A stretch of 34,902 bases of DNA from QHVT01 sp036387915 (GCA_036387915.1 DASVSV010000473.1:1-34902); one strand, 5' to 3'; counted from the first letter of the stretch, positions 16,062 to 24,792 are shown. Numbers and translations: made by a program. The notes: generated from the sequence alone by a model not told the origin.

Positions 16062-18791
16062 ATGCACTCACGACGGCCCCCGGTGTCGCTGACGTCCCTC
16101 GTCGGACGCGAGCGCGAGATCCGGGACCTCGACGCGCTGGTCGCCGCCCAGCGCCTGGTCACGCTGACCGGCGTCGGTGGCAGCGGCAAGACCCGGCTGG
16201 CCGCGGAGCTCGCGCTGCGCATCGACTGGAAGCGCGCCGACTCCGTGGTCTGGATCGAGCTCGGCACGTGCAGCGATCCCCGCGGCGTGGCGCAGCAGGC
16301 CGCGGCCGCGTTGTCGCTGCGCGTCGCGCACGGCGAGACCATCGACGCGCTGGCCGACGCGTTGCGCGAGCGCGAGCTGCTGCTCGTCCTCGACGACTGC
16401 GAGCACGTCGTCGCCGCCTGCGCCGAGCTCGCGCGGACTCTGCTCCTCCGCTGCCCGAAGCTGCGTATCCTGGCCACCAGCCGCGAGCCCCTCGGCGTCG
16501 CCGGCGAGCACGTCTGGCCGGTGCCGCCGATCGCGCCGAACGAAGCGGTGCAGCTCTTCGCCGAGCGCGCGGCCGCGGTCGACCCGACCTTCACGTTGAG
16601 CGATCCCGCCATCATCGACGAGATCTGCCGCCGCCTGGACGGCATCCCTCTGGCCATCGAGCTCGCCGCCGCGCGCGTGCGCGTGCTCACTCCCGAACAG
16701 ATTGCGGCAAAGCTCGAAGACCGGTTCGCGATCCTCACCGGCGGCGCGCGCACGGCCATCCCGCGACATCGCACCCTGCGCGCGGCCATCGACTGGAGCT
16801 TCGCGCTCCTCTCCGAGCGCGAGCAGACGCTGCTGGCGCGGCTCTCCGTCTTCGCCGGCGGCTTCTCCCTCGACGCGGCGGAGGCGGTGTGCGGGGCGAG
16901 CCTCGACCTGCTCACCGGCCTCGTCGACAAGTCGCTGGTCGTGACCACCAGCCGCCGGAACGGCGTGCGCTATTCGCTGCTCGACACGATCCGCCAGTAC
17001 TCCGCCGAGCTGCTCACTGATGCCGAGGATCTGCGGCGCAGACATGCGCTGGCGTTTCTCGACCTCGCACGCGATGCGACGACGGACCTCATCGGCGGCG
17101 TGGCCGCGCGTCTCGACCGCCTCGATCCCGATCACGACAACGTCCGGGCCGCGCTCACATGGAGTCTAGAGCACGAGCCCGACACGATCGCCCTCCCCCT
17201 CGGCGCTGCGTTCCGCTGGTACTGGTATTACCGGATTCTCTGGAGTGAAGGGCTGCGCTGGCTGACGGCCATCCTCGAACGGTCCTCCGATGCACCATCA
17301 CCGGAGCGCGCAGGCGTGCTCGCCGGCGCGGGGACGTTCTCCGCGTACCTCGGCGATCTCGACTCCGGCCGCCGCTGGCTCGAGCAAGCTGAATCGATGT
17401 GGCGCACGCTCGGCGACCGGCGCCAGCTCGCGCTCACCCTATCCGTTTACTCACAGCTCCTCGCCAATGCCGGCGAACTCGAAGCAGCGGCCGAGCGCGC
17501 CGCGGAGGCGGCCGCACTGGCGCGCGTGGCCGGCACCGAGTGGGACGTCGCGTACTGCCTCACGAACGGCATCGCCTTCACCGCGCAGCGTCGTGGCGAG
17601 CTGGCCGAAGCCGACCGCGCGCTCGAAGAAGCCGAGTCGATCTGGTCGCCGATGAAGCACCCGCTGGGACTGCCGTTCGTCCTGAACGCACGCGCGCTGC
17701 TGGCCATCCGCCGCGGCGACCACGCATCCGCCGCACGCTTCGCGCGCGAGGCCCTGCAGGAGACGCGCGGACGCCGCGAGGTCTGGTTTTCCGCGCGCTC
17801 GCTGCGCATCCTCGCCTTCACCGCCACCGGCGATCTTCCCCGCGCCGCCCGCCTCCTCGGCGCCGCCGACGCGATGCTGCGCACCATCGCCGCGCGCATG
17901 CTCCTGCACGAGACCACCGAGCACGAGCGTCTGATGGCCACACTGCGCGAGTCGCTCCCGGCCGCGGAGCTCGAGGGGGCGCTGCACGAAGGAAGCACGA
18001 TGTCGTTCGACGACGCGTGCGAGCTGGCGCTGTCCGCGGACTCCGTCGCCGTCGAAAGCAGTGCGGAGACGTTGCACGTCAACGACCTCGGTCCGCTGCA
18101 GATCACGCTCGGCGGCAAGCCGCTGGTCGCCGAAGGCCGCGCGTCGAACCGCGCCCGCGAGCTGCTGGTGTTCCTCCTCGCCCAGCGCAATGGCGCCACG
18201 AAGGAGGAAGTCGGCGTCGCGTTCTGGCCCGACGCCACCACGGAGCAGGTCAAGAACTCCTTCCACGTCACCCTGCACCGCCTGCGCAAGCTCCTCGGCA
18301 GCTCCGACGCGGTCGTCGCCGACGGCGCACGCTACGTCGTGGCCATCCCGCACACCGTCGCCTCGCGCCGTTTCGAGGCCGACGTCACCGCCGCGCTGCG
18401 CGCCAACACGCCGGAGAAACTCGACGCCGCGCTCGCGCTCTACTGCGGCGATTTCCTGCAGGGCGAAGACGCCGGCGAGTGGTGTCTCCCCATCCGCGCC
18501 CATCTCCGCCAGCTCCACCTGCGCGCCCTCTTCGCCCTCGGCCAGGCGCACGAGTCGCGCGGCCGCTACACCGACGCCGCCGAAACCTACTCACGCGTTC
18601 TCGCGCGCGAGCCGTTCCACGAGCCGGCCGCGCGCCAGCTCATGATCTGCCGGGCCCGGCTCGGTGCACGCTCCGAGTCGCTGCGCATCTACCTCCAGCT
18701 CGAGCAGCGCCTGCGCGACGACCTCCAGGCCGCACCCGAGCCCGAGACGCGCACCCTCTACCGCCGCCTCGGCGCGAACGAATCCGTGTAA
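16062..18791 (+). CDS. STAND ATPase/TPR transcriptional regulator with C-terminal winged helix and BTAD
   Basis: 909 residues. The N-terminal part is an NB-ARC/STAND ATPase: GVGGSGKTR (Walker A, 37-45), LLLVLDDCEH (Walker B, 106-115), LATSREPLGVAGE (sensor region) and DGIPLAIELAAARV (GxP-type motif). Residues about 330-640 look like TPR helices. Residues about 670-760 (LGPLQITLGGKPL...SNRARELLVFLLAQ...VKNSFHVTLHRLRKLLG) are an OmpR-type winged helix, and about 770-900 a bacterial transcriptional activator domain (BTAD). In SARP/AfsR proteins the winged helix and BTAD come first. Here they are last, an order closer to MalT/LuxR-type STANDs. It probably senses a ligand through the STAND/TPR part and activates genes. 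The cytochrome c operon directly downstream, with SARP-like phased repeats, is the likely target. Confidence 0.88.
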   Translation: MHSRRPPVSLTSLVGREREIRDLDALVAAQRLVTLTGVGGSGKTRLAAELALRIDWKRADSVVWIELGTCSDPRGVAQQAAAALSLRVAHGETIDALADALRERELLLVLDDCEHVVAACAELARTLLLRCPKLRILATSREPLGVAGEHVWPVPPIAPNEAVQLFAERAAAVDPTFTLSDPAIIDEICRRLDGIPLAIELAAARVRVLTPEQIAAKLEDRFAILTGGARTAIPRHRTLRAAIDWSFALLSEREQTLLARLSVFAGGFSLDAAEAVCGASLDLLTGLVDKSLVVTTSRRNGVRYSLLDTIRQYSAELLTDAEDLRRRHALAFLDLARDATTDLIGGVAARLDRLDPDHDNVRAALTWSLEHEPDTIALPLGAAFRWYWYYRILWSEGLRWLTAILERSSDAPSPERAGVLAGAGTFSAYLGDLDSGRRWLEQAESMWRTLGDRRQLALTLSVYSQLLANAGELEAAAERAAEAAALARVAGTEWDVAYCLTNGIAFTAQRRGELAEADRALEEAESIWSPMKHPLGLPFVLNARALLAIRRGDHASAARFAREALQETRGRREVWFSARSLRILAFTATGDLPRAARLLGAADAMLRTIAARMLLHETTEHERLMATLRESLPAAELEGALHEGSTMSFDDACELALSADSVAVESSAETLHVNDLGPLQITLGGKPLVAEGRASNRARELLVFLLAQRNGATKEEVGVAFWPDATTEQVKNSFHVTLHRLRKLLGSSDAVVADGARYVVAIPHTVASRRFEADVTAALRANTPEKLDAALALYCGDFLQGEDAGEWCLPIRAHLRQLHLRALFALGQAHESRGRYTDAAETYSRVLAREPFHEPAARQLMICRARLGARSESLRIYLQLEQRLRDDLQAAPEPETRTLYRRLGANESV

Positions 18792-18854
18792 TCGCAAAAA
18801 AATCTTCGCGGTAATCGCCCCCGTAACTGCCGGGTAAGCGCCCCTCCCTACCTT
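18788..18854 (+). promoter_or_regulatory. SARP-like array of phased GTAAnnGC repeats and -10 box
   Basis: Direct repeats GTAATCGC (18788), GTAATCGCC (18811), GTAACTGCC (18823) and GTAAGCGCC (18834) are spaced 23, 12 and 11 bases apart, about one or two helical turns. A -10-like TACCTT lies at 18849-18854, six bases after the last repeat. SARP/BTAD activators bind direct repeats with about 11-bp phasing just upstream of the -10. The first copy overlaps the stop codon of the regulator gene. The array directly precedes the cytochrome c operon. The function is inferred, but the pattern is seen directly. Confidence 0.6.
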
Positions 18855-18881
18855 GCACTCCGACAAACAACGGAGGCAACC

Positions 18882-19496
18882 ATGAACAAAAGAGAAAAAG
18901 GGATCCTGCTGACCGCGACGCTGGTGGCGTCACTCGCGGTCATCGTAGCGGCCAATGCGTCGCGTCCCGTGCCCGCGCCGCCGCAGGCCGTGAAGCGCCC
19001 GATGACCCGCGAGGAACAGCTCGCGCGCGGCAAGTACATGGTCACGATCGGCGGCTGCCATGACTGTCACACGCCGTGGATCATCCAGCCGGACGGCAAC
19101 CCCGGCCCCGACATGAGCCGCGCACTCTCCGGCCATCCCCAGTCCTTCCCGATCACCAAGCCGGCCAGGCTCACCTCGGATCGCTATGCCGTCGCCACCG
19201 CCCCGACCAACACCGCGTTCTCCGGACCGTGGGGCGTCAGCTTCGCCGCGAACCTCTCTCCCGACACGATGACCGGCACCGGCATCTGGACGTTCGACAT
19301 CTTCAAGAACACCATCCGCAACGGCCGCCACTGGGGCGTCGGACGTCCGCTACTCCCGCCGATGCCGTGGTTCAACTATCGTGAGATGACCGACGAAGAC
19401 CTGCTGGCCGTCTTCGCCTATACCCGCACCCTCAAGCCGATCCGCAACGAAGTCCCGCAACCTCTGCCGCCTGCCCCGCAGACGGCCGGTAAATAA
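18882..19496 (+). CDS. Membrane-anchored monoheme cytochrome c family protein
   Basis: 204 residues with GGAGG (18872-18876) before the ATG. An N-terminal hydrophobic segment (ILLTATLVASLAVIVAANA, about 8-26) acts as signal or anchor. One heme site, CHDCH, is at 59-63. A likely Met axial ligand lies in LLPPMPWFNYREMTDEDLLA (about 155-175), followed by a helix typical of class I cytochrome c (AVFAYTRTLKPI). The tail is Pro-rich. It should transfer electrons in the periplasm. The partner is not obvious. It is co-directional with the NmrA-like gene after a 12-base gap and lies under the phased repeat promoter. Confidence 0.88.
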   Translation: MNKREKGILLTATLVASLAVIVAANASRPVPAPPQAVKRPMTREEQLARGKYMVTIGGCHDCHTPWIIQPDGNPGPDMSRALSGHPQSFPITKPARLTSDRYAVATAPTNTAFSGPWGVSFAANLSPDTMTGTGIWTFDIFKNTIRNGRHWGVGRPLLPPMPWFNYREMTDEDLLAVFAYTRTLKPIRNEVPQPLPPAPQTAGK

Positions 19497-19508
19497 AGGA
19501 GAAATGAC

Positions 19509-20414
19509 ATGAGCCGCAAAAAGATCCTCGTCTTCGGAGCCACCGGTGCGCAGGGAGGGAGCGTCGCCCGCAACCTTCTCGCCCGCGGCGTCTACGACGT
19601 CCGCGCCATCACCCGCAAGACCGACTCCCCCGCCGCGCAGGCGCTGCGCGACCTCGGCGCGGAAGTCGTGCAGGGCGATCTCGACGACCCGGCGTCGCTC
19701 GCCGCCGCGCTCGAAGGCTGCTACGGCGCATTCGGCGTGACGAACTTCTGGGAGCACTTCGACAAGGAAGAAACGCAGGGGCGCAATCTCGTGAAGGCCG
19801 TCGCCGACGCGGGCATCCAGCACTTCGTCTTCAGCACGCTGCCGCCCGTCGCCAAGGCCACGAACGGCGCGCTCAAGAGCCCCCACTTCGACCTCAAGGC
19901 CGAGCACGAAGAGTACGCGCGCAGCCTCGGCATCCCGTCGACGTTCATCCACGTGCCGTTTTATTACGAGAACTTCCTCGGCTTCTTTCCGCCGCGTCCG
20001 GCCGGCGACGGCACGTATCAGTTCGGCTTCCCGCAGGGCGACACACCGCTGGCCGCGATGTCGGTGGAAGACGTCGGCCGCATCGTCGCGCCGGTGTTCG
20101 AGCAGCCGGAGCGCTACATCGGCCAGACGCTGAAGCTCGCCGGCGACGAGTTGCCCGCAGCGGCGTATGCCGCAGTGATGAGCCGTCGCAGCGGGGCGGA
20201 GGTGCGCTATGCGTACGTGCCGCGCGAGACGTTCGCCGCGTTCGGCTTCCCCGGCGCCGAGGATCTGGCCGATATGTTCGAGTTCTACCGGCTGCACATC
20301 CCCAGCCGCGCGAAAAACATCGAAGAGTGCCGCGCCATCGCGCCCGAGCTGCAGAGCTTCGATGGGTGGCTGGCGAACAACGAAGGAAAGCTGAAGGGCG
20401 CGCTGGGACTCTAG
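19509..20414 (+). CDS. NmrA-like NAD(P)-binding protein
   Basis: 301 residues. The N-terminus has a Rossmann nucleotide motif, VFGATGAQGGSVARNLL (about 8-24), with GATGAQG replacing the short-chain-dehydrogenase GxxGxxG. NmrA-type landmarks are VVQGDLDDPASL, GVTNFWEH, HFVFSTL and the substrate-side region FYYENFLGFFPP. The SDR catalytic YxxxK is not obvious, as in NmrA/HSCARG proteins, which sense the NADP(H) ratio or act as atypical reductases. AGGAG precedes the ATG. It pairs with cytochrome c in an operon, so a redox-linked role is reasonable. The reaction is unknown. No signal peptide; cytoplasmic. Confidence 0.88.
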   Translation: MSRKKILVFGATGAQGGSVARNLLARGVYDVRAITRKTDSPAAQALRDLGAEVVQGDLDDPASLAAALEGCYGAFGVTNFWEHFDKEETQGRNLVKAVADAGIQHFVFSTLPPVAKATNGALKSPHFDLKAEHEEYARSLGIPSTFIHVPFYYENFLGFFPPRPAGDGTYQFGFPQGDTPLAAMSVEDVGRIVAPVFEQPERYIGQTLKLAGDELPAAAYAAVMSRRSGAEVRYAYVPRETFAAFGFPGAEDLADMFEFYRLHIPSRAKNIEECRAIAPELQSFDGWLANNEGKLKGALGL

Positions 20415-20416
20415 TC

Positions 20417-20447
20417 AAAAAAATAGGGCGGCCGGAAGGCCGCCCTA
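20417..20447 (-). terminator. Intrinsic terminator for the bacilliredoxin gene
   Basis: TAGGGCGGCC (20424-20433), loop GGAA and GGCCGCCCTA (20438-20447) form a perfect 10-bp stem. On the minus strand it is followed by T7 (A7 at 20417-20423), making a classical terminator for the gene ending at 20471. It may also stop plus-strand transcripts from the NmrA-like gene. Confidence 0.85.
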
Positions 20448-20470
20448 CGTTGTTCTACTGAATCGCGCGT

Positions 20471-20908
20471 CTACTGAACGGCTGCGGCGGTTTTCGCGCA
20501 GTGCTGATCGAATGCAGCGGTCAGCTCCGCGGCGATGTCGTGCGCGTGGCGTCCTTCGATCTGCCACCGCTCCAGCATCTTCACCACCTGGCCGTCCTTC
20601 ATCAGGGCGATGGCGGGTGAAGAGGGGCGGAAGCCGGCAAAGTACTCGCGGGCACGCTGCGTAGCCTCGCGGTCATTGCCCGCGAAAACGGTGATCATGC
20701 GATCGGGCTTCGTGTCGTGCTCGAGAGCCATCGCCACCGCCGGACGGGCCATGCCGGCCGCACATCCGCAGACGGAGTTGACGACGACGAGCACCGTGCC
20801 CTGCTTCCCGCCGAGCACTGCGTCGACGTCGGCGGCCGTGCGCGTCTCCTCGATACCGAGCCGCGTCAGCTCCTGCCGCATCGGCCCGACGATCATTTCA
20901 TCGTACAT
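20471..20908 (-). CDS. Bacilliredoxin (BrxA/BrxB, YphP/YqiW family)
   Basis: 145 residues, the family's usual size. The active site CGC is at 47-49 within VVNSVCGCAAGMARPA. The thioredoxin-like fold is visible in TVLVVVNS, DRMITVFAGND and SPAIALMKDGQVV. Bacilliredoxins remove bacillithiol or similar low-molecular-weight thiols from protein cysteines in the cytoplasm. Whether this host makes bacillithiol cannot be told here. The sequence MYDEMIVGPMRQELTRLG at the start also matches the family. It is probably monocistronic, with its own terminator at 20417-20447. Confidence 0.93.
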   Translation of the reverse strand: MYDEMIVGPMRQELTRLGIEETRTAADVDAVLGGKQGTVLVVVNSVCGCAAGMARPAVAMALEHDTKPDRMITVFAGNDREATQRAREYFAGFRPSSPAIALMKDGQVVKMLERWQIEGRHAHDIAAELTAAFDQHCAKTAAAVQ

Positions 20909-20939
20909 CTGAGAGTCCTCCCGACCGGATCATAACGCA

Positions 20940-20969
20940 GCGGGCACGCGGTCCATGCCGCGTGCCCGC
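20940..20969 (-). terminator. Strong hairpin after the M48 protease gene
   Basis: GCGGGCACGCGG (20940-20951) pairs with CCGCGTGCCCGC (20958-20969), a perfect 12-bp stem with a 6-base loop. It lies 9 bases beyond the stop of the minus-strand M48 gene. There is no long T-run, so it may work with Rho. Confidence 0.65.
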
Positions 20970-20978
20970 CAATGCTCT

Positions 20979-22424
20979 TTAGTGTGCTCCGGAAGCGACC
21001 TGAATCGACTGCATCATCTGACTCACGACGCTGTTGTAGTTGGCCGCCTCCGCTTCCGGGGTCACGAACACCATGTACATCAGATGTCCGTCCGGCAGAG
21101 CGCGGGTGACCACGGTCACGCGCTCGGAGATGCGGGTGTTCGGGTTCGTGCCGCGCAGGCTGGCCGCGAGTGCCGTGGCGTTGCCCGAGCGGAGCTGCTG
21201 GGTCGAGCCGCTGATCACGCGCAGATGCGGACTGGCCTGCTGAATCTGCTTGAGCAGGTCGGTCGTCGCCGACTCCATCGTGACCTTCCCCGAGCGGACC
21301 TGCGGCTCGTAATGATTGACGATCGCGCCGTAGACCACTTCGTTACGGCCGCCGACGTTGCCCACGCCGCCCTCCGGGGCGATGGTCACGCCGAAGCCGC
21401 CGCTGTCGTACACGCGCCAGTTCGAGGGATACGCGATCTGATACGAACGCGTGCGATTGGTGAACGTGCGGAACGAGCGCGACGGTGCTTCCACGCGTCC
21501 GATCGAGCCGCTGTTCGGGTTGTTCGTGCCGCTGGTCATCGGCGGATTGTTCGCCGACGAACGGGCGATGTCACCCATCGAGCGCGCCGCGCCGTAGGTG
21601 TTCATCTGGCGTTTGATGGCGGCGAGCTGGGTGGTGTTCTGGGTCGGGGTCGAAGGCTCGTTCAGGAGCTGGCGCTCCTTTTCGATGCGCGCGATGCGGT
21701 CCGGCGGGGCGGGGTGATGCGAGAGCCAGGTCGTCTTGCGGGACGTGTCCACCTTCGCCAGCGTGTTGAAGAAGCTGACCATGTCCGCGGGCGTGTAGCC
21801 GCTCGCGGCGAGGATCTGCGCGCCGCGCACGTCAGCCTGCGTCTCGAGCTCGCGGCTGAACTTGAGGAACAGCGCGTTCAGTCCGACGCCGCCGACCGTG
21901 TTCAGGATCTGCGCGGTGTTGTTGCCGACCTTGCCACCGAGCAGTCCGCCGAGGATCTGCAGACCGGCCTGTGCGGCGTAGGCCTTCGAGGCCTGATGCG
22001 TGCCGTGGCGAAGCGCGGAATGCGCGATCTCGTGCGCCAGGACGCCCGCGACCTCACCCTCGTTCCTGGCGTTGTCGATGATGCCGCGGTTCAGATAGAT
22101 GAAGCCGCCCGGCAGCGCGAACGCGTTGATGTCCGAGGCGTTGATGACGCGGAAACGGTACTGGAACTGCGGGCCGCCCGCGTTCACGGCGAGCTTCTGT
22201 CCGATACGGTTGATGTAGTCGTTGACCTGCCGGTCGTTGAGCAACGGGAGCTGGCGCTCGGCTTCAGCAGCCGACTGGGCGCCGATCTCGACGTCCTGCT
22301 GCGCGCTGAACATGTTCCAGCCCGGATTGATCTTCGTCTGTGCTTCGGCCGCGCCGGCCACCAGGAACATCGCCAGCATGAGGGCGAGTAAGGGCCGCGA
22401 GACGAGCTGTGCTGATCGATTCAT
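20979..22424 (-). CDS. Exported M48-family metalloprotease
   Basis: 481 residues from ATG 22424, with GGAGG upstream. A signal peptide (ending near AGAAEAQ, residue 29) is followed by the M48 catalytic domain. LAHEIAHSALRHG has HEIAH at 131-135. SRELETQAD gives the third zinc ligand Glu near 194, and HPAPPDRI lies further on. The Gly-rich segment ILGGLLGGKVGNN (157-169) is typical of periplasmic M48/BepA-like proteases. The C-terminal third (about 330-481) is an extra domain with a FTNRTRSYQIAYPSNWRVY start, seen in several secreted M48 proteins of soil bacteria. A role in outer-membrane protein quality control would fit. The ATG was chosen over an upstream one because the leader starts here. 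Confidence 0.9.
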   Translation of the reverse strand: MNRSAQLVSRPLLALMLAMFLVAGAAEAQTKINPGWNMFSAQQDVEIGAQSAAEAERQLPLLNDRQVNDYINRIGQKLAVNAGGPQFQYRFRVINASDINAFALPGGFIYLNRGIIDNARNEGEVAGVLAHEIAHSALRHGTHQASKAYAAQAGLQILGGLLGGKVGNNTAQILNTVGGVGLNALFLKFSRELETQADVRGAQILAASGYTPADMVSFFNTLAKVDTSRKTTWLSHHPAPPDRIARIEKERQLLNEPSTPTQNTTQLAAIKRQMNTYGAARSMGDIARSSANNPPMTSGTNNPNSGSIGRVEAPSRSFRTFTNRTRSYQIAYPSNWRVYDSGGFGVTIAPEGGVGNVGGRNEVVYGAIVNHYEPQVRSGKVTMESATTDLLKQIQQASPHLRVISGSTQQLRSGNATALAASLRGTNPNTRISERVTVVTRALPDGHLMYMVFVTPEAEAANYNSVVSQMMQSIQVASGAH

Positions 22425-22534
22425 GCCTTCCTCCTTCAAAATAACTAGAAGCGGACAGTGCATGGGTGGTGCCGTGTTTCCCTCCGTAAACATCACCATT
22501 TTCGCGGGTTAAACGCCCTCTCACGGTGACGGTT

Positions 22535-22553
22535 CGTCCCGCTTTGCGGGACG
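22535..22553 (-). terminator. Short hairpin after the propeller-dockerin gene
   Basis: CGTCCCGC (22535-22542) pairs with GCGGGACG (22546-22553), loop TTT, an 8-bp stem one base from the stop codon of the minus-strand gene ending at 22555. No T-tract follows. Confidence 0.5.
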
Positions 22554-22554
22554 C

Positions 22555-23796
22555 TCAGTGCCGAGCGGCACGGCGGCGGGTGAATACCAGCCTCAGCAGA
22601 GCGTCGAAATCGGCGTCATTGATGACGTCGTCTTCATTCGCATCGCAGCCCCACGAGCCCGCGTACGCGCCATCCTGGGCCGTGATGCGCGGATGACTGC
22701 CGCCGTCCTCGATCTCCTTCGTCACCGGGACGATGTCCCGTACGTCGGTGAGGCCGTCGCCGTTGCAGTCGCCCCGCGGCGGCACGTGCAGGCGGTGGAT
22801 CGAGCTCGCGCCGCCCATGGCCGTGGCGAAGTAAATCGCGCCCGAAGGCGTCTGCGTGACATCGAGGATGAACTCGTTGAAACGATCGACGACTGCCACT
22901 GGATGCGGGATCGGGCGCGTGACCAGATCAGGAAAATAGTAGAGAGAGCGCGTGACGAAGGCCGCGGAGAGATAGCCGCGCGGCAGCATCGTATTCGCCC
23001 CGTTGAGGCGCAGCAGGCCGGTCGGCGCGACGGTGCTGGGCCAGACGTACGCCGGGGCGATGGAGCCGCTCACCGGAGGGTCATTGCCGTACGACGCGGG
23101 CCAGCCGAGATTGTCGCCCGGCGCGACGACGTGAATCTCGTCGCCAGCTTCCGGACCGTTGTCAGCGACGACCAGCCGGTTCAGCTCGGGGTCCCAGGCC
23201 AGGTCATAGGGATTGCGCACGCCGCGCGCGAACTGCTGCACGCTGCCATCGCGGCCGAGGCGCCAGATCTTCCCGCCGTTCCACGCCGGGTTTTGCGCCG
23301 GAAAGGAGACGCCGTAGTCGCCGATGCCGACGAAGATCGTGCCGTCCGGCGCGACCGTGGGATTGCCGCCATGGTGTTCGGTCGAGACGCCGCGCTCGCG
23401 GAACTCGATGTCGCACTGAAACGAGAACAGCACCCGTTCCGCCCCCGTCCCCAACTCCACCTCGGAAATCACGTCATCGAGCACCAGGTCTTCGTCGTCA
23501 TCCCACGTCGTGTAGTGCACGACCGCCGTCGCGTCGTCGAGCATGGCCATGCCGAGGAGCCCGCCGTTGCCGCCCGCACGCGTCGGCAGAGCCGCGACCG
23601 GCACGCTCTGATTGCCGTCGATGCGATGGATCCAGCCGTTGGTGGTCGTGGCGTAGAGAGTGCCGTCGGAAGCCGCCGCGACGGAACTGACGAACCCCGG
23701 CACGCTGGCGATGGTCTCGACCCGGAACCCGGGCAGCGTCTCGCCCGCGACACCGCCGGCCAGGAAAACGAACAACAGGGAAAGAAAGAGCCTCAT
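22555..23796 (-). CDS. Secreted sugar-dehydrogenase-like propeller with dockerin-like EF hands
   Basis: 413 residues from ATG 23796, which opens a leader (MRLFLSLLFVFLAGGVAG). A GTG 12 bases upstream is possible. Residues about 20-340 resemble the PQQ-dependent glucose/sorbosone dehydrogenase (GSDH) beta-propeller: GGLLGMAM, HHGGNPTVAPDGTIFVGIGD, RLGRDGSVQQFARGVRNPYDLAWDP and GDEIHVVAPGDNLGWP. Whether it binds PQQ or is enzymatic is uncertain. The C-terminus has two EF-hand-like dockerin-type units, GDCNGDGLTDVRDIV and CDANEDDVINDADFDALLRL, separated by about 30 residues. Such tails are common in secreted proteins of Acidobacteriota and Planctomycetota. Likely extracellular and calcium-binding. 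A short hairpin follows it. Confidence 0.85.
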   Translation of the reverse strand: MRLFLSLLFVFLAGGVAGETLPGFRVETIASVPGFVSSVAAASDGTLYATTTNGWIHRIDGNQSVPVAALPTRAGGNGGLLGMAMLDDATAVVHYTTWDDDEDLVLDDVISEVELGTGAERVLFSFQCDIEFRERGVSTEHHGGNPTVAPDGTIFVGIGDYGVSFPAQNPAWNGGKIWRLGRDGSVQQFARGVRNPYDLAWDPELNRLVVADNGPEAGDEIHVVAPGDNLGWPASYGNDPPVSGSIAPAYVWPSTVAPTGLLRLNGANTMLPRGYLSAAFVTRSLYYFPDLVTRPIPHPVAVVDRFNEFILDVTQTPSGAIYFATAMGGASSIHRLHVPPRGDCNGDGLTDVRDIVPVTKEIEDGGSHPRITAQDGAYAGSWGCDANEDDVINDADFDALLRLVFTRRRAARH

Positions 23797-23972
23797 CCGC
23801 TGGCGCACTCAAGAAAAATCCGCGCCAGCATAGACGACCCTCCGTCAACGAGCAGAGACGGCCCTCTCCTGCGACCTCGCCAGTCGCTCATCTTTCATCT
23901 CTCATCGCTGGCATCGACGACGCCTTCGCGTCATCGGAATACAGATGCCCCACGTGAAGTTGTGCAGGTTCC

Positions 23973-24001
23973 TTGACGCGAAACCGGCCCGGTGAGATCA
24001 T
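23973..24001 (+). promoter_or_regulatory. Possible sigma-70 promoter for the initiator tRNA
   Basis: TTGACG (23973-23978), a 17-base spacer and GATCAT (23996-24001, four matches to TATAAT). Transcription would begin about 20 bases before the tRNA. The -35 is good and the -10 is weak. Confidence 0.4.
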
Positions 24002-24028
24002 CGCCGCCGTTTCGCAGCAGACCGGTGA

Positions 24029-24105
<77 letters not shown>

Positions 24106-24118
24106 ATCGTAAATTACT

Positions 24119-24153
24119 GAACGGCCAGCGCTTACGCTGGCCGTTCCTGTTTT
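24119..24153 (+). terminator. Terminator of the initiator tRNA
   Basis: GAACGGCCAGCG (24119-24130), loop CTTA and CGCTGGCCGTTC (24135-24146) form a perfect 12-bp stem, followed by CTGTTTT. Confidence 0.88.
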
Positions 24154-24330
24154 CGGCTCGACTCAAAATCACGCGAAATTAAGAGAATCTTAAGAGTGGA
24201 TTGTTCGTGAGCGCGTTTGCTCAGCGTTGATAGGGCAAGCGCCGAAGCGCAAATGGCACTCTCTCTCGCGACAGTGCTGCGGCGTCGACCGGCCAACAGC
24301 GAACCGACCTTTGGCCTACACCTCGGGCTG

Positions 24331-24792
24331 TTAGGGCTCGTCGCGAACGCCGCCGGCACTCACTCGCGCATGCGCGTTCGAAGTCTTCGTGGAAACCCCC
24401 TCTGCGATCGAGGCGTCGAGCCGCTCCGTCAGTGTTGGCACATCACTCTCGGCAGCGAGTCCTTCGAGCCACGCAATGACCTCGGGGATGTCGCCTGGAG
24501 GAAGCGCGCGGATGGTGGTGTTGAACTTCTCACCGAGCCGAAGATTGTTCTGATTGGCGATGCTGGCGAAGAACTGGTCGGCGAAGAAAACATCCACGTA
24601 CGGCATGAACGTGGCCATGTGTTCGATGTCGTGCTGGTCGCCGGGCTTCGGCGTGCGCGGATTCACCCGATCATTGCCGCGGCACCGCATCGCGAGTTCC
24701 GCCTGCAGTTGGCCACGGATGTAAGCGAAGGGCGTCTCTGCGACGTGCGCACTCGCCAGGAAGTCGGGTGCGCCGCGGTCCCTACGGACTGA
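24331..24792 (-). pseudogene. C-terminal fragment of a PIN-like hypothetical protein
   Basis: The minus-strand open frame runs from 24792 to a stop at 24331. It has no acceptable start until an internal ATG at 24690, and an in-frame TGA lies just upstream of 24792. The readable core PDFLASAHVAETPFAYIRGQ..QHDIEHMATFMPYVDVFF..ADQFFASIAN resembles the C-terminal half of PIN-like proteins with a DIEHLATYLPYCDV-type block. The N-terminal half is missing. About 430 bases between this fragment and the next, on either strand, show nothing convincing. It is the first sign of decay after the tRNA. Confidence 0.5.

Noticed and set aside
20955..22391. A 478-codon plus-strand frame opposite the M48 protease
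   Set aside because: The minus strand shows HEIAH, a leader and a ribosome site. The plus frame is composition-driven.
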